Below, one piece after another: positions 9,656 through 18,525 of a stretch of DNA of 64,000 nucleotides. A model generated the notes under the pieces. It saw only the letters and a list, made by a program, of their open reading frames with translations. It had not been told where the DNA came from and ran no database searches. The stretch's first letter is position 1; the number at the start of each line of letters is the position of its first letter. Made by a program: the position numbers and the translations under genes. The stretch is from Methanobrevibacter millerae. Lineage in GTDB: Archaea; Methanobacteriota; Methanobacteria; Methanobacteriales; Methanobacteriaceae. Location of the stretch: the NCBI GenBank assembly GCA_015063005.1, contig SUTF01000009.1, forward strand, positions 17,206-81,205. Reading direction: 5' to 3'.

Positions 9656-10881
9656 TCTTTACTTTTTTTCAAAGCTTCAACAGCAGCTAACTCCTTACCT
9701 GCCAACATGCTGATACAAGCTCCACCACCACTACTTATATGACTCATCTGGTCTTCACAACCGAGTCCTGCAGTAGCAGCTGCAATATGACCTCCACCAA
9801 TTAATGAAAAGCCTTCTGACCTTGCAATAGCATTGATTAGATCTTCCGTACCCATTGCAAAGTTAGGATCTTCAAATACTCCGGCAGGTCCATTTGCAAA
9901 TATTGTTTTTGCATTTCTTATTTCGCTAGCATAATAATTGATTGTTTTTACACCAATATCGAAAATTGATTCATTAGGAATTTCCTCAAAGTCAATATCC
10001 ACCCTTTCGCCATCCCTATCTACAGCTATATCAATAGGATATTTAACCTTATCTCCGAACCTTTCAATTAACTCTTTGGATTTGACAACCATATCTTCAT
10101 ATCCCCGGCTTGCAATGAAATCCCTGTTGACTTGTCCAATATCAACACCAGCAGCCCACAATACAATGTTTGCTACAATTCCCGTAGTCAATATTGAATC
10201 TGCAGTTCCATTACTCAATACATGCTCCATAACGTCAATAGAATCATCAGGTTTCATTCCACCAAGCAAAAAGACACATGGATGTTGAACATTGTCTAAA
10301 GCATCCTGAATAACTGTCAATTCTTTTTCCATTACACGTCCTGCAGCTGAAGGAGTGTTGACAGTGAAACCAACCAGTGATGCTTGTGAACGGTGAGCAG
10401 CTGCAAATGCATCATTTACAAAGTAATCAATTAATGGAGAAAGTTCCCTTACCAAAATAGTTTTGGACTGTTCCAATGGAGTTCTTGAAAGGGACTCTTC
10501 AGAAAAGAACCTTACATTTTCAAGCAAAAGAATTTCATGAGATTTTAAATTGCGAATAGCTTCTTTTGCAGATTCAGAAAAAATGGAATCAACATATTTG
10601 ACTCTTAAATTCAAAATATCTGATAATGCTTCGGCATGTTGGGATAAAGTAGTGAAATCCTTTTTACCCGGACGGCTTTGGTGTGCAAGAATAACAACAC
10701 GAGCTCCCTTTTTGGATAATTCTTTTATTGTATGTGCATGTAACTTCAATCTTGTATCATCCAAAATAAGTCCTGAACTCGGATCTACAGGAGAATTTAC
10801 ATCAATACGCACAAGTACAGTTTTATCTTCTATATCGAAATCATCAATAGTATTAAAATTAACAGACATACTCCCACTCAT
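9652..10881 (-). CDS. pgk: Phosphoglycerate kinase
   Basis: Interconverts 1,3-bisphosphoglycerate plus ADP and 3-phosphoglycerate plus ATP in glycolysis/gluconeogenesis. 409 residues, normal for archaeal Pgk. Motifs: VLVRIDVNSPVD (substrate binding), HQSRPG, DAFAAAHRSQAS, LGGMKPDDS and the C-terminal GGGHIAAA nucleotide loop. The ATG at 10881 abuts the tpiA stop, implying translational coupling; a second in-frame ATG four codons later is also possible because a GGGAG precedes it, though very closely. Partner of the adjacent triosephosphate isomerase. Confidence 0.96.
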   Translation of the reverse strand: MSGSMSVNFNTIDDFDIEDKTVLVRIDVNSPVDPSSGLILDDTRLKLHAHTIKELSKKGARVVILAHQSRPGKKDFTTLSQHAEALSDILNLRVKYVDSIFSESAKEAIRNLKSHEILLLENVRFFSEESLSRTPLEQSKTILVRELSPLIDYFVNDAFAAAHRSQASLVGFTVNTPSAAGRVMEKELTVIQDALDNVQHPCVFLLGGMKPDDSIDVMEHVLSNGTADSILTTGIVANIVLWAAGVDIGQVNRDFIASRGYEDMVVKSKELIERFGDKVKYPIDIAVDRDGERVDIDFEEIPNESIFDIGVKTINYYASEIRNAKTIFANGPAGVFEDPNFAMGTEDLINAIARSEGFSLIGGGHIAAATAGLGCEDQMSHISSGGGACISMLAGKELAAVEALKKSKD

Positions 10882-11550
10882 TTATAATTTACTTACAAGG
10901 TCAAGTAATGCATCTTTTGGACTTTCAGCTTTAATAATTCCAGAAGCAAGCAATACACCATCAGCGCCTAAATCCATAGCTGCTTTCATATCATCACCAT
11001 TAGTGATTCCAGCACCACATAAAACTTTTACATCCTTATTGATAGCCTTAACACCTTTTACACTATCTTCCACAACTTCCGGTTGTGCTTGGGATACAGG
11101 TATGCCAGTTCCTATAAGTTCCGGTGGCTCTACAGCAACTGCATCAGGATTTAAACTAGCTACAGCTTTACTGGTAGCAATATTATTAGTACAAACACAA
11201 GATTCAATATTATTTTGCTTGCATAACTGAATAACCTCATCAATATCTGCAAGCTGCATTCTTTTTTCGGAATGGTTGATTAAAGAACCAGAGATTCCTG
11301 CTTCAACTAATGTTTCAATTAAATTTCCACCAGTGTGTCCTCCTGGAGAAATTGGGTCAATATGTTGAGCAAAGATAGGAAGGGATGTTTCATCACTAAT
11401 CCTATAAATATCTGCAGCCTGAGGAGCAGCAACCATTGTAATACCAGACTCCGCAGCAGCACTCTCCAAATCCTTTGCAAGATTCAAAGCATTTAAACCA
11501 CTAGATTCCAAATAAGTTTTATAATTTAATATCACTATTGGCGTATTCAT
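10882..11550 (-). CDS. tpiA: Triosephosphate isomerase
   Basis: Interconverts dihydroxyacetone phosphate and glyceraldehyde 3-phosphate. 222 residues, the short archaeal form that assembles as tetramers. Catalytic residues are visible: Lys in ILNYKTYLES, His in LINHSEKRM, Glu in AVEPPELIGTG. The phosphate-binding GADGVLLASG is near the C-terminus. It is directly upstream of pgk with no gap, so the two gluconeogenic enzymes are co-expressed. Confidence 0.96.
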   Translation of the reverse strand: MNTPIVILNYKTYLESSGLNALNLAKDLESAAAESGITMVAAPQAADIYRISDETSLPIFAQHIDPISPGGHTGGNLIETLVEAGISGSLINHSEKRMQLADIDEVIQLCKQNNIESCVCTNNIATSKAVASLNPDAVAVEPPELIGTGIPVSQAQPEVVEDSVKGVKAINKDVKVLCGAGITNGDDMKAAMDLGADGVLLASGIIKAESPKDALLDLVSKL

Positions 11551-11600
11551 ATCATATCCCCATTATTGACTTATTATATTATAATATTTAGAAAACATTA

Positions 11601-12476
11601 TTAAAAAGACTTATGATTAGAAATTCTTTTTTTAGATAAGGCAATATACTCTTTATTTATATCATAGCCAATGTAATTACGATTATTTTGAATAGCTGCA
11701 ATACATGTGGTTCCGCTACCGCAAAATGGGTCTAAAATCACATCATCCTCATAACTGTATAAATTAATTAATCTATGTGGCAGTTCAATGGGAAATGGAG
11801 CAGGATGACCAATTCTTTTAGCATTGACTGCAGGAAAAGTCCATATGCTTTTTGTCCATTGGATGAAATCTTCCTTTAGAATCGTGTCCTTTTTGACCTG
11901 TGCCTTGTTTTTGGAATAGGATTCCTTTGAAAATACCAGAATATATTCATGATAATCTCTCAGGACAGGATTTGAAGCAGACATCCAACTTCCCCATGCG
12001 CAGGATCCTCCGCCACTGGCGGACTTGTCCCAAATTATTTCACCCCTCATTAAAAATCCCAATTTAAGCATGATGTTAATCACAAGCATATGCAGGGGAA
12101 TATATGGCTTTCTTCCAATATTTGCGATATTAATGCAAGCTCTACCACCAGTTACCAGTTTTTTATAGGTTTCGCTGAAAACATTCGTCAGAAGGTCTTC
12201 GTATTCTGCCAATGTCAAATCGCTGTCATATTCCTTTCCCACATTATATGGGGGAGATGTAATCATCAGATGGACTGAATTGTCAGGAATCTCATCCATT
12301 GATTCACTCGATTTTGCATATAATTTATTTAAATCTTTTTTAGGAATTTTTACCTCATTATATTCCAATTTTTTAGGAATTTCAAAGTCTTCAAATAGTT
12401 TTGATGAATAGAATTCTCTTGAATCATGGCTTTCCCTTAAGACTGAACCGAAAGATGACGTTTTTGTTTTTCTCAT
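11601..12476 (-). CDS. Type II DNA methyltransferase, probably N4-cytosine
   Basis: Modifies DNA to protect it from the partner nuclease encoded upstream. 291 residues. Motif IV is TSPPYN (SPPY is typical of N4-cytosine enzymes) at about residue 70, and the AdoMet-binding motif I DPFCGSGTT is near residue 260, an order typical of beta-class enzymes. Between them are WDKSASGGGSCAWGSW and HEYILVFSK. The gene starts one base after the nuclease stop, so translation is coupled. The recognition site cannot be read from the sequence. Confidence 0.88.
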   Translation of the reverse strand: MRKTKTSSFGSVLRESHDSREFYSSKLFEDFEIPKKLEYNEVKIPKKDLNKLYAKSSESMDEIPDNSVHLMITSPPYNVGKEYDSDLTLAEYEDLLTNVFSETYKKLVTGGRACINIANIGRKPYIPLHMLVINIMLKLGFLMRGEIIWDKSASGGGSCAWGSWMSASNPVLRDYHEYILVFSKESYSKNKAQVKKDTILKEDFIQWTKSIWTFPAVNAKRIGHPAPFPIELPHRLINLYSYEDDVILDPFCGSGTTCIAAIQNNRNYIGYDINKEYIALSKKRISNHKSF

Positions 12477-12477
12477 A

Positions 12478-13353
12478 TTAAGACCCGTTAATTAGTTTTA
12501 TAAACTTCATGCCCTTTTCTTGATATGTCAGTTCATTATCAGCTATTTCAATTATCTTTCCCAATTGTTCAGGACTTTTCATACCCGAAAAAAAGTTGAG
12601 GTCATTGACAAATAGCTCTTCAACACTATCCTTTAATTCGGAAATATCGTCGAATCTCATATATCCTCCATCATGGGAACTCTTTCGAGTATTACCATGA
12701 TTTAACGGATATGGATTTAATGACCAGAACCCCTGAATAATTCCCGCATTTTTCAGATAATCCGCCTTCTTGCAAAACCCGTTTGACAGAGGAGCATTGC
12801 CAATGACCACCAACGGAATTTTGGAGGCATCGATGCTGGAAACACGAATATCAATACATTTGCCTATTGCTTTTAGAATTGAATCGGAGCGCGTGAAACT
12901 CGGTTTTCCCTTATGAGTCCTATAATCACCAATTTCAGTTAAAGAATCTGAATCTATATCATATATCCAATTCCAAACAATAGACATTTTCACCTCAAAT
13001 ATTATTTTTACATCATCAGCCCTTAATACTTTTTTGTTCCTTGTTGCAATAACCACATCAGCCGGAGAATTATATCCTATGCCTATTGAGGGAATTTGCG
13101 CCTGCTGTACAACAAAAAGATTTTTATCCTGCGTAATGTGGCGAAATAAGTCGGCAACCCATTTTTCACTGAATTTTCCAATCAGGGAATTTCTGGACTG
13201 CAGAGTAGTCTTTCTTCCTCTATAACTTTTCGGCCAATATGCAAGAAATCTGCCATCCTCTGTCTGGTTGAACAGCTGTTCGGGTGAGGCGAAATTTCGG
13301 CACCTATTAAAAAATAATCTTTCATGATTTTTGTTCCATAATTTCATAAACAT
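12478..13353 (-). CDS. Probable type II restriction endonuclease
   Basis: 291 residues, encoded immediately before the methyltransferase. A PD-(D/E)xK-like core is visible: SPADVVIA followed about 15 residues later by IIFEVKMS, near residues 100-130. The rest is not something I recognise, as is usual for restriction enzymes. There is no clear ribosome binding site; the ATG at 13353 could be used on a leaderless mRNA, and a second ATG lies two codons on. The coupled methyltransferase is the main reason for calling it a nuclease. Confidence 0.75.
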   Translation of the reverse strand: MFMKLWNKNHERLFFNRCRNFASPEQLFNQTEDGRFLAYWPKSYRGRKTTLQSRNSLIGKFSEKWVADLFRHITQDKNLFVVQQAQIPSIGIGYNSPADVVIATRNKKVLRADDVKIIFEVKMSIVWNWIYDIDSDSLTEIGDYRTHKGKPSFTRSDSILKAIGKCIDIRVSSIDASKIPLVVIGNAPLSNGFCKKADYLKNAGIIQGFWSLNPYPLNHGNTRKSSHDGGYMRFDDISELKDSVEELFVNDLNFFSGMKSPEQLGKIIEIADNELTYQEKGMKFIKLINGS

Positions 13354-13497
13354 TACATAAATTATTAAACATTAATATAATTAACTTATAAATTATTAAA
13401 AAATATTCAATCAAAAGCAATATTGATATCAGCATGTAAAATCCATTTGAGTTCACAAAATACTAATACTAACAAAACTAAAAATAAGTGTGATTTT

Positions 13498-14415
13498 ATG
13501 TCATTCAATAAAAGTCAACAAGAAAAATTGGAAAAAAGTGGATACAGATTCGTAGGAAGCCATGGACATGCTGCAGTTAAGACATGCCATTGGACTCGCC
13601 AAAGCATTGTAGACAAAGGAGTTTGCTATAAGGAAAAGTTCTACGGCATTGAGTCCCACAGATGTCTGCAGATGTCTCCTGCAGTTCCAAACTGCCAGCA
13701 GGAATGTGAATTTTGCTGGAGGGATTTAACATACACCCAAACGGAATGGGAAGATGACGAATATGACGATCCAAAAACAATAGTTGACGGAGCGATTGAA
13801 GCACAAAACAATTTATTGTGTGGATATTACGGGAATGACAAGGCAAACCCTAAAAAACTTGAAGAAATAAAAAAACCAACCAATGCAGCAATTTCATTGG
13901 CCGGAGAGCCTACACTTTATCCAAAAATCGATGAACTGATTGGAGAATTCAACAGAAGAGATTTTACCACTTTTGTAGTCAGCAATGGACAGTGCGTTGA
14001 CAGGCTAAGAAATCTTGAAAACGATCCTTATCAATTATACCTTTCCTTGGATGCACCTACAAGCAAAATATATGATGATGTGTGCAGGCCCAGAATAAGT
14101 GATGCATGGGACAATCTAAATGAATCCCTTGAAACGCTTTCCAGTTTCAACTCACGCACATGCATAAGAAACACCTGCGTTAAGGGAAGAAATATGGTCA
14201 ATCCAGAAAAGTATGCTGAACTAATCGATAAGGCAAATCCTGATTTCGTTGAAGTTAAAGCATACATGTGCGTCGGATCATCCCGTGAAAGATTGACTCT
14301 GGACAATATGCCAACATTCGATGAAGTGAAGGACTTCGCCCAAAAAATCGGTGATGAATGCGGTAGAGAAATTACTGACAAAGCGGAAATAAGCCGCGTA
14401 GTTCTTTTAAAATAA
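13498..14415 (+). CDS. taw1: 4-demethylwyosine synthase (archaeal TYW1)
   Basis: Radical SAM enzyme that builds the tricyclic imidazopurine at G37 of tRNA-Phe from N1-methylguanosine and pyruvate. I chose ATG 13498, giving 305 residues, because GTGAT precedes it and an upstream in-frame ATG at 13423 lacks family similarity. The radical SAM cluster motif is CQQECEFCW (Cx3Cx2C). Additional conserved cysteines (KTCHW, KGVCYKEKFYG, SHRCLQMSP) should bind the second cluster. LAGEPTLYP and VSNGQ are typical. Confidence 0.92.
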   Translation: MSFNKSQQEKLEKSGYRFVGSHGHAAVKTCHWTRQSIVDKGVCYKEKFYGIESHRCLQMSPAVPNCQQECEFCWRDLTYTQTEWEDDEYDDPKTIVDGAIEAQNNLLCGYYGNDKANPKKLEEIKKPTNAAISLAGEPTLYPKIDELIGEFNRRDFTTFVVSNGQCVDRLRNLENDPYQLYLSLDAPTSKIYDDVCRPRISDAWDNLNESLETLSSFNSRTCIRNTCVKGRNMVNPEKYAELIDKANPDFVEVKAYMCVGSSRERLTLDNMPTFDEVKDFAQKIGDECGREITDKAEISRVVLLK

Positions 14416-14427
14416 AAAATTAGTTAA

Positions 14428-14694
14428 TTAAGGGTTGACTGCCTCATCAGCCGCACCCATAGTAACCTTAATGCTGTCTGAAAAATTAATTTCTGAAATC
14501 TTTTTTGAAGATTCGGATTTGGCTATATAATATGCCTGAGCAAAATTCATTGTAACAAATATTACGTCTTTAAAATCCAAAATGTAATTGTCTTCAGGTA
14601 TCTTATTTAAAATATCAACCAATTCCTTTGCAATATCATTTGATTCTAGATGTGTGCCAAATTCAGCACCTACATTAATAAGCATAACTTTCAC
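14428..14694 (-). CDS. STAS-like domain protein (DUF4325 type)
   Basis: Short 88-residue protein of one domain. GAEFGTHLESNDIAKELV followed by YILDFKDVIFVTMNFAQAYY matches the pattern of the STAS-like DUF4325 family (GxxFGSRxxA...VxLDFxGVxxxxxxFA). Members are often linked to anti-sigma-like or regulatory modules, but its role in archaea is unknown. The start has TCACC in reverse complement (GGTGA) just upstream. It converges with taw1, 12 bases away. Confidence 0.65.
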   Translation of the reverse strand: MKVMLINVGAEFGTHLESNDIAKELVDILNKIPEDNYILDFKDVIFVTMNFAQAYYIAKSESSKKISEINFSDSIKVTMGAADEAVNP

Positions 14695-14781
14695 CTATAG
14701 AAATATTTAACGTTCATCATTAATTAAGATATAATAAAAATATTTATTTACTAATAGTACAAATAGTAAAGCGTGATTGAA

Positions 14782-15198
14782 ATGGATATTCTTATTTGGG
14801 TGTTTATCGCAATATTATTCATAATTTTTGAATTAACAACAAATACTTTTGTGTTATTGTGGTTTGGTATAAGTGCACTTGTATCAGCAGCATTAAACTA
14901 TTTGGGCTTTGACATTTACATTCAATTTGCAGTATTTATTATTTTATCATTAGTATTAATATTTCTTACAAGAAAATTTGCAATAAAAGTAACTGAAGAG
15001 CCGACTAAAAAAGCCACATCCGAAAGATTGATAGGAATGAAAGCTACTGTCATTAAAAAATTAAGTGCCAATGAAGCCATAGTTGAAGTGCGAGGTGAAA
15101 AGTGGAGTGCAATCATTCCAGAGGATGCTAATGTAGATGATGTTGTTAAAATAACCTCAATAGACAGTATAAAATTAGTAACCGAAAAAATCGATTAA
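14782..15198 (+). CDS. NfeD-like membrane protein
   Basis: Small membrane protein with an OB-fold tail, usually partnered with a stomatin/band-7 protein. ATG 14782 is preferred because GTGAT just before it is the ribosome binding site; an in-frame GTG at 14773 lies inside that site. About 138 residues: two or three transmembrane segments in the first 65 residues, then the OB-like domain with LIGMKATVIKKL and AIVEVRGEKWSA. Thirteen bases upstream of the band-7 gene, a classic nfeD-slipin pair. Confidence 0.88.
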   Translation: MDILIWVFIAILFIIFELTTNTFVLLWFGISALVSAALNYLGFDIYIQFAVFIILSLVLIFLTRKFAIKVTEEPTKKATSERLIGMKATVIKKLSANEAIVEVRGEKWSAIIPEDANVDDVVKITSIDSIKLVTEKID

Positions 15199-15210
15199 GG
15201 AAATGATATT

Positions 15211-16119
15211 ATGATATTCGAAATAGTAATTTTAATAATTATTATATTAATTATTATAGGATTGAAATCCGTTAAAATTTTAAGGCCTTATGAAAAGGGA
15301 GTAATCGAAAGATTGGGAAAATACAGCAGAACTGCGGATAGCGGTGTTGTGCTTTTAATCCCATTCATTGAAACAATTCAAAAAGTTGACTTGAGAGAAC
15401 AAGTAGTGGACGTTCCTCCACAAGAAGTGATTACAAAAGACAACACTGTAGTTGTGGTTGACTGTGTAATCTTTTATGAAGTTGTTGATGCATTCAATGC
15501 GGTTTACAACGTAGTCAATTTTTATCATGCAATAACAAAACTTGCCCAAACAAATTTAAGAAACATAATTGGTGACTTGGAACTTGATGAAACCTTAACA
15601 TCACGTGAAATGATTAATGCAGAATTGCGTGAAGTGTTGGATGTCGCCACGGACAAATGGGGAAGTAAGGTAGTTCGTGTTGAAATCCAAAAAATCGAGC
15701 CTCCGCAAGATATTGTTGAAGCAATGAGTAAACAGATGAAAGCGGAAAGAATGAAACGTGCATCAATTCTTGAAGCTGAAGGATACAAACAATCTGAAAT
15801 TACACGTTCAGAAGGAGATAAGCAGGCAGCAATTTTAGAGGCAGAAGGTAAAGCAGAATCCATTAAAAAAATGGCTGAAGCAGACAAACAAGCAGAAATA
15901 CTTAAGGCAGAAGGTGAAGCCATAGCCATAGAAAAAGTATATAGTGCAATCCATGATGGAAATCCTGATGACGGACTAATAGCCATCAAATATTTGGAAT
16001 CCCTTGAAAAAATTGCTGATGGAAAATCAAATAAAGTATTTTTACCATTGGAATCAAGTGGTGTTCTTGGATCTGTTGCAGGAATAGCAGAATTATTTAA
16101 ACAGGATAAAAAAGAATAA
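15211..16119 (+). CDS. SPFH/band-7 (slipin/stomatin-like) membrane protein
   Basis: 302 residues: an N-terminal membrane segment (residues 1-18), the SPFH domain starting at LRPYEKGVIERLGKYSRTA, and a long alanine/glutamate-rich coiled coil (about 165-245) with repeated ILEAEG and ILKAEGE units. Such proteins form oligomeric membrane scaffolds. AAGGAAATGAT precedes the ATG. It follows the NfeD gene by 12 bases, the standard two-gene arrangement, so both probably act in one membrane complex. Confidence 0.93.
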   Translation: MIFEIVILIIIILIIIGLKSVKILRPYEKGVIERLGKYSRTADSGVVLLIPFIETIQKVDLREQVVDVPPQEVITKDNTVVVVDCVIFYEVVDAFNAVYNVVNFYHAITKLAQTNLRNIIGDLELDETLTSREMINAELREVLDVATDKWGSKVVRVEIQKIEPPQDIVEAMSKQMKAERMKRASILEAEGYKQSEITRSEGDKQAAILEAEGKAESIKKMAEADKQAEILKAEGEAIAIEKVYSAIHDGNPDDGLIAIKYLESLEKIADGKSNKVFLPLESSGVLGSVAGIAELFKQDKKE

Positions 16120-16326
16120 TTTTCTTTTTTATTTAATTTTTTTGAAATCATAATATGCGAATTTACAAAAACAACCATCCTAATTTTTTCAAAAACTAAA
16201 CAAAAATACCTATTTAAGCATTTTAAAAAATATTTATATAATTTAAATTATATATTATATAATAATATAAAATCTATTTTTATATATTAATCAATTCTTT
16301 AATAAAGTAAGGAATGGTACGAGAAA

Positions 16327-17043
16327 ATGAGAAGAAGAAAAAAGCTGATTATTGCCATACTTTTAGTTATTCTTATAGGTTTATTAACCATTATAGCTGG
16401 AGCACTCATAGGAGGTCCTGATTTAAATAATGAAAGTAAAAACATATTGGTTTTAGCTTCTGATAAAGGAGAACAGCCTAACGGTGCTGTAGATATGGCA
16501 TTTATGGTTCATTTAGAAAATGGATCAATATCAAATTATACGCCAATATATCCTGGAGGAAAAGCACACCCTACACAACCGGCTCCCGGCGGACTCAGCG
16601 GTAAAATGCTGATGCACGACTGTCTATGGAATGGTGCAAGACAGGGTATGGAATATGCAAAGGAAATTGTAGAGTCCACTACAGGGATGAAATCCGATGC
16701 AGTAGTTATTGTTTATACTGATGGTATTGATGCAGTTATTAATTCCGTAGCTCCTCTTGAAGTCGATGGTCAGCCGACAAACCTGAGTGCAGAAGATATT
16801 ATTCGAGAAAACGATGCATATAATGGATATTCAGGAAATGGCAATGTTCAAGGAAACATGTCCAGAGGAGATGCAGTAATGGTATTAGTTAAAGCATTAG
16901 CGCAAGCTGCACAAGATCCAACTAAAAAGAACACTATGATACAGACTGCATTAGATCAATACTCAAAAGGAAATATCCTTATGACACCAGAAGGTTCATT
17001 TACTAGATTATTGGCTACAAAAGGATTTGAAAGTTTACTATAA
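16327..17043 (+). CDS. DUF4012/LytR-CpsA-Psr-like membrane-anchored protein
   Basis: 238 residues with a basic N-terminus (MRRRKK) and one membrane anchor (7-30), the rest outside the cell. KNILVLASDKGEQPNGAVDMAFMVHLENGSI followed by a SDAVVIVYTDGIDAVINSVAPLEVDG segment resembles the LCP fold (NILLLGxD..RtDtmml...; later VDxIGGVeVd). In bacteria LCP proteins attach glycopolymers to the wall. In a pseudomurein-walled archaeon an analogous role is an attractive guess, not shown. A TATA-rich upstream region (16230-16265) and a strong terminator (17045) suggest a single-gene unit. Confidence 0.6.
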   Translation: MRRRKKLIIAILLVILIGLLTIIAGALIGGPDLNNESKNILVLASDKGEQPNGAVDMAFMVHLENGSISNYTPIYPGGKAHPTQPAPGGLSGKMLMHDCLWNGARQGMEYAKEIVESTTGMKSDAVVIVYTDGIDAVINSVAPLEVDGQPTNLSAEDIIRENDAYNGYSGNGNVQGNMSRGDAVMVLVKALAQAAQDPTKKNTMIQTALDQYSKGNILMTPEGSFTRLLATKGFESLL

Positions 17044-17044
17044 C

Positions 17045-17079
17045 TCTTTAAAGATTAATTTCTTTAAAGAACTTTTTTT
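17045..17079 (+). terminator. Terminator of the LCP-like gene
   Basis: A perfect 10-bp stem (TCTTTAAAGA on both sides, loop TTAATT), starting two bases after the stop codon, is followed by CTTTTTTTATTTATT. Confidence 0.7.
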
Positions 17080-17182
17080 ATTTATTAATCATTAATCAAA
17101 AAAGAAAATTAATCATATAACCTAACCATATTTAACCAATTTAAAAAAAATAGATTGTACATCTTTAGAAAATATGTTTATT

Positions 17183-17354
17183 GATAGATAATCTATCCAA
17201 TATAGTTTGAATCATCATTATAGGATACAATATCCATAATGACGACATTTTTAAAATAGCTTTTATAAATTGAAAGAATATAAAACAAAATTATTCTTTC
17301 AACATCAACTTGATGAATATAACATATTCATTCAAGGAACCATCTAAAAGCTAT
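17183..17354. other. Hairpin-dense intergenic element, possible structured RNA or MITE
   Basis: In the 350-base gap between two convergent genes there are four hairpins in a row. H1, 17181-17200 (GATAG/CTATC core). H2, 17212-17245: ten pairs and one mismatch, then a bulge and GGATA/TATCC with loop CAA. H3, 17270-17302: 11 perfect pairs TTGAAAGAATA/TATTCTTTCAA. H4, 17310-17335: TTGATGAATAT/ATATTCATTCAA with one bulge. H3 and H4 are enclosed by a perfect 10-bp long-range helix, ATAGCTTTTA (17256-17265) with TAAAAGCTAT (17345-17354). The strand is undetermined and it matches no RNA family I know. Confidence 0.45.
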
Positions 17355-17396
17355 GCCTTACTGAAGTTTTTCTTGGTGTACATTAGATAGCAAAAG

Positions 17397-18512
17397 TTAT
17401 TCTTCAGCCTTAAGTTCATTACACAAATCAACTGCTTTTTTAGCTGCTTTTTCCATGGAAATTTCATATGGAATTCCAGCTTCTTCGAGAAGTCTTTGAC
17501 CTTCTTTCTCATTAGTTCCAGTTAATCTGATTACAATGTGAACTTCCCTATCGGCTTGTTCTAAAGCCTTGATGACACCATGAGCCACATCATCCGCTTT
17601 AGTGATACCACCCAATACATTTAGGAATACGACTTTAACGGGATCATAATTTAAAACAATGTTTAAAGCCTGATTAATGATTTGCTCTGAAGCTCCACCA
17701 CCGATATCCAAGAATGTTGCCGGTTCTCCACCATTAAGCTTAATCATATCCATTGCAGTTAAGGTTAAACCTGCACCATTACCTATTACGGCAATGTCAC
17801 CATCCAATTTAACAAAATCAACGGCTTTCTTCTTATAATGCAACATGCTGACCAAGTCCTCATGTCTGTATAATGCATCGTTTTCAACTTCCATCTTAGC
17901 ATCTGCAGCTATTAATCCGTCAGGAGTTAATACCAATGGATTGATTTCTGCAACTTCACAGTCATATTTTTCAAAGACTTGATACAATTTCCAAATTACA
18001 TCACCCATTTGGGAAATTAATTCAGACGGAACATCCATTTTACGAGCAATTTCACGAGCTTCATATGGTAAAAATTCAATTAAAGGTTGTGGGTAATATT
18101 TAATGATTTTTTCAGGATTTGTTTTAGCGAGATTTTCAATTTCAACCCCACCTTCTTTACTTACCATAATAAGTGGTCTTTTTTCTGCTCTGTCTATGGA
18201 AATACTTAAGAAATATTCATTTAGAATATCTGCTTTTTCTTCAATTAAAAGATGTCTTACCTTTTCACCTTTAATTTCCATACCTAAAATTTCATCAGCA
18301 ACTTTTAAAGCTTCACCAGGGTTATCAGCAAATTTTACACCACCTGCTTTTCCTCTGCCCCCTGTTAAAACCTGTGCCTTGACTACAACAGGCACACCCA
18401 TTTCAGAACAGACCGCTACTGCTTCTTCAGGAGAATAAGCGACATGTCCTTCAAGGATAGTAATACCTTCTTTATTAAAAACTTTTTTTGCTACGTTTTC
18501 GAAAAACCTCAT
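17397..18512 (-). CDS. sucC: Succinyl-CoA synthetase (ADP-forming) beta subunit
   Basis: Joins succinate and CoA to make succinyl-CoA, the substrate of the adjacent oxoglutarate synthase. ATG 18512 is preferred (371 residues); the in-frame GTG at 18521 lies in the AGGTG binding site. ATP-grasp N-terminus with VVVKAQVLTGGRGKAGGVKFA, then AEINPLVLTPDG, and a C-terminal CoA-ligase domain with FLDIGGGASEQ. The alpha subunit (sucD) is not next to it. It follows korC by 13 bases and belongs to the korDABC-sucC operon. Confidence 0.96.
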   Translation of the reverse strand: MRFFENVAKKVFNKEGITILEGHVAYSPEEAVAVCSEMGVPVVVKAQVLTGGRGKAGGVKFADNPGEALKVADEILGMEIKGEKVRHLLIEEKADILNEYFLSISIDRAEKRPLIMVSKEGGVEIENLAKTNPEKIIKYYPQPLIEFLPYEAREIARKMDVPSELISQMGDVIWKLYQVFEKYDCEVAEINPLVLTPDGLIAADAKMEVENDALYRHEDLVSMLHYKKKAVDFVKLDGDIAVIGNGAGLTLTAMDMIKLNGGEPATFLDIGGGASEQIINQALNIVLNYDPVKVVFLNVLGGITKADDVAHGVIKALEQADREVHIVIRLTGTNEKEGQRLLEEAGIPYEISMEKAAKKAVDLCNELKAEE

Positions 18513-18525
18513 AATATACACCTAT

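Noticed and set aside
10550..11230. 226-codon open frame opposite pgk and tpiA
   Set aside because: Fully covered by two certain glycolytic genes on the other strand and crosses their junction.
15525..16178. 217-codon open frame opposite the band-7 gene
   Set aside because: Mirror of the Ala/Glu coiled-coil repeat of the real gene; no family features.
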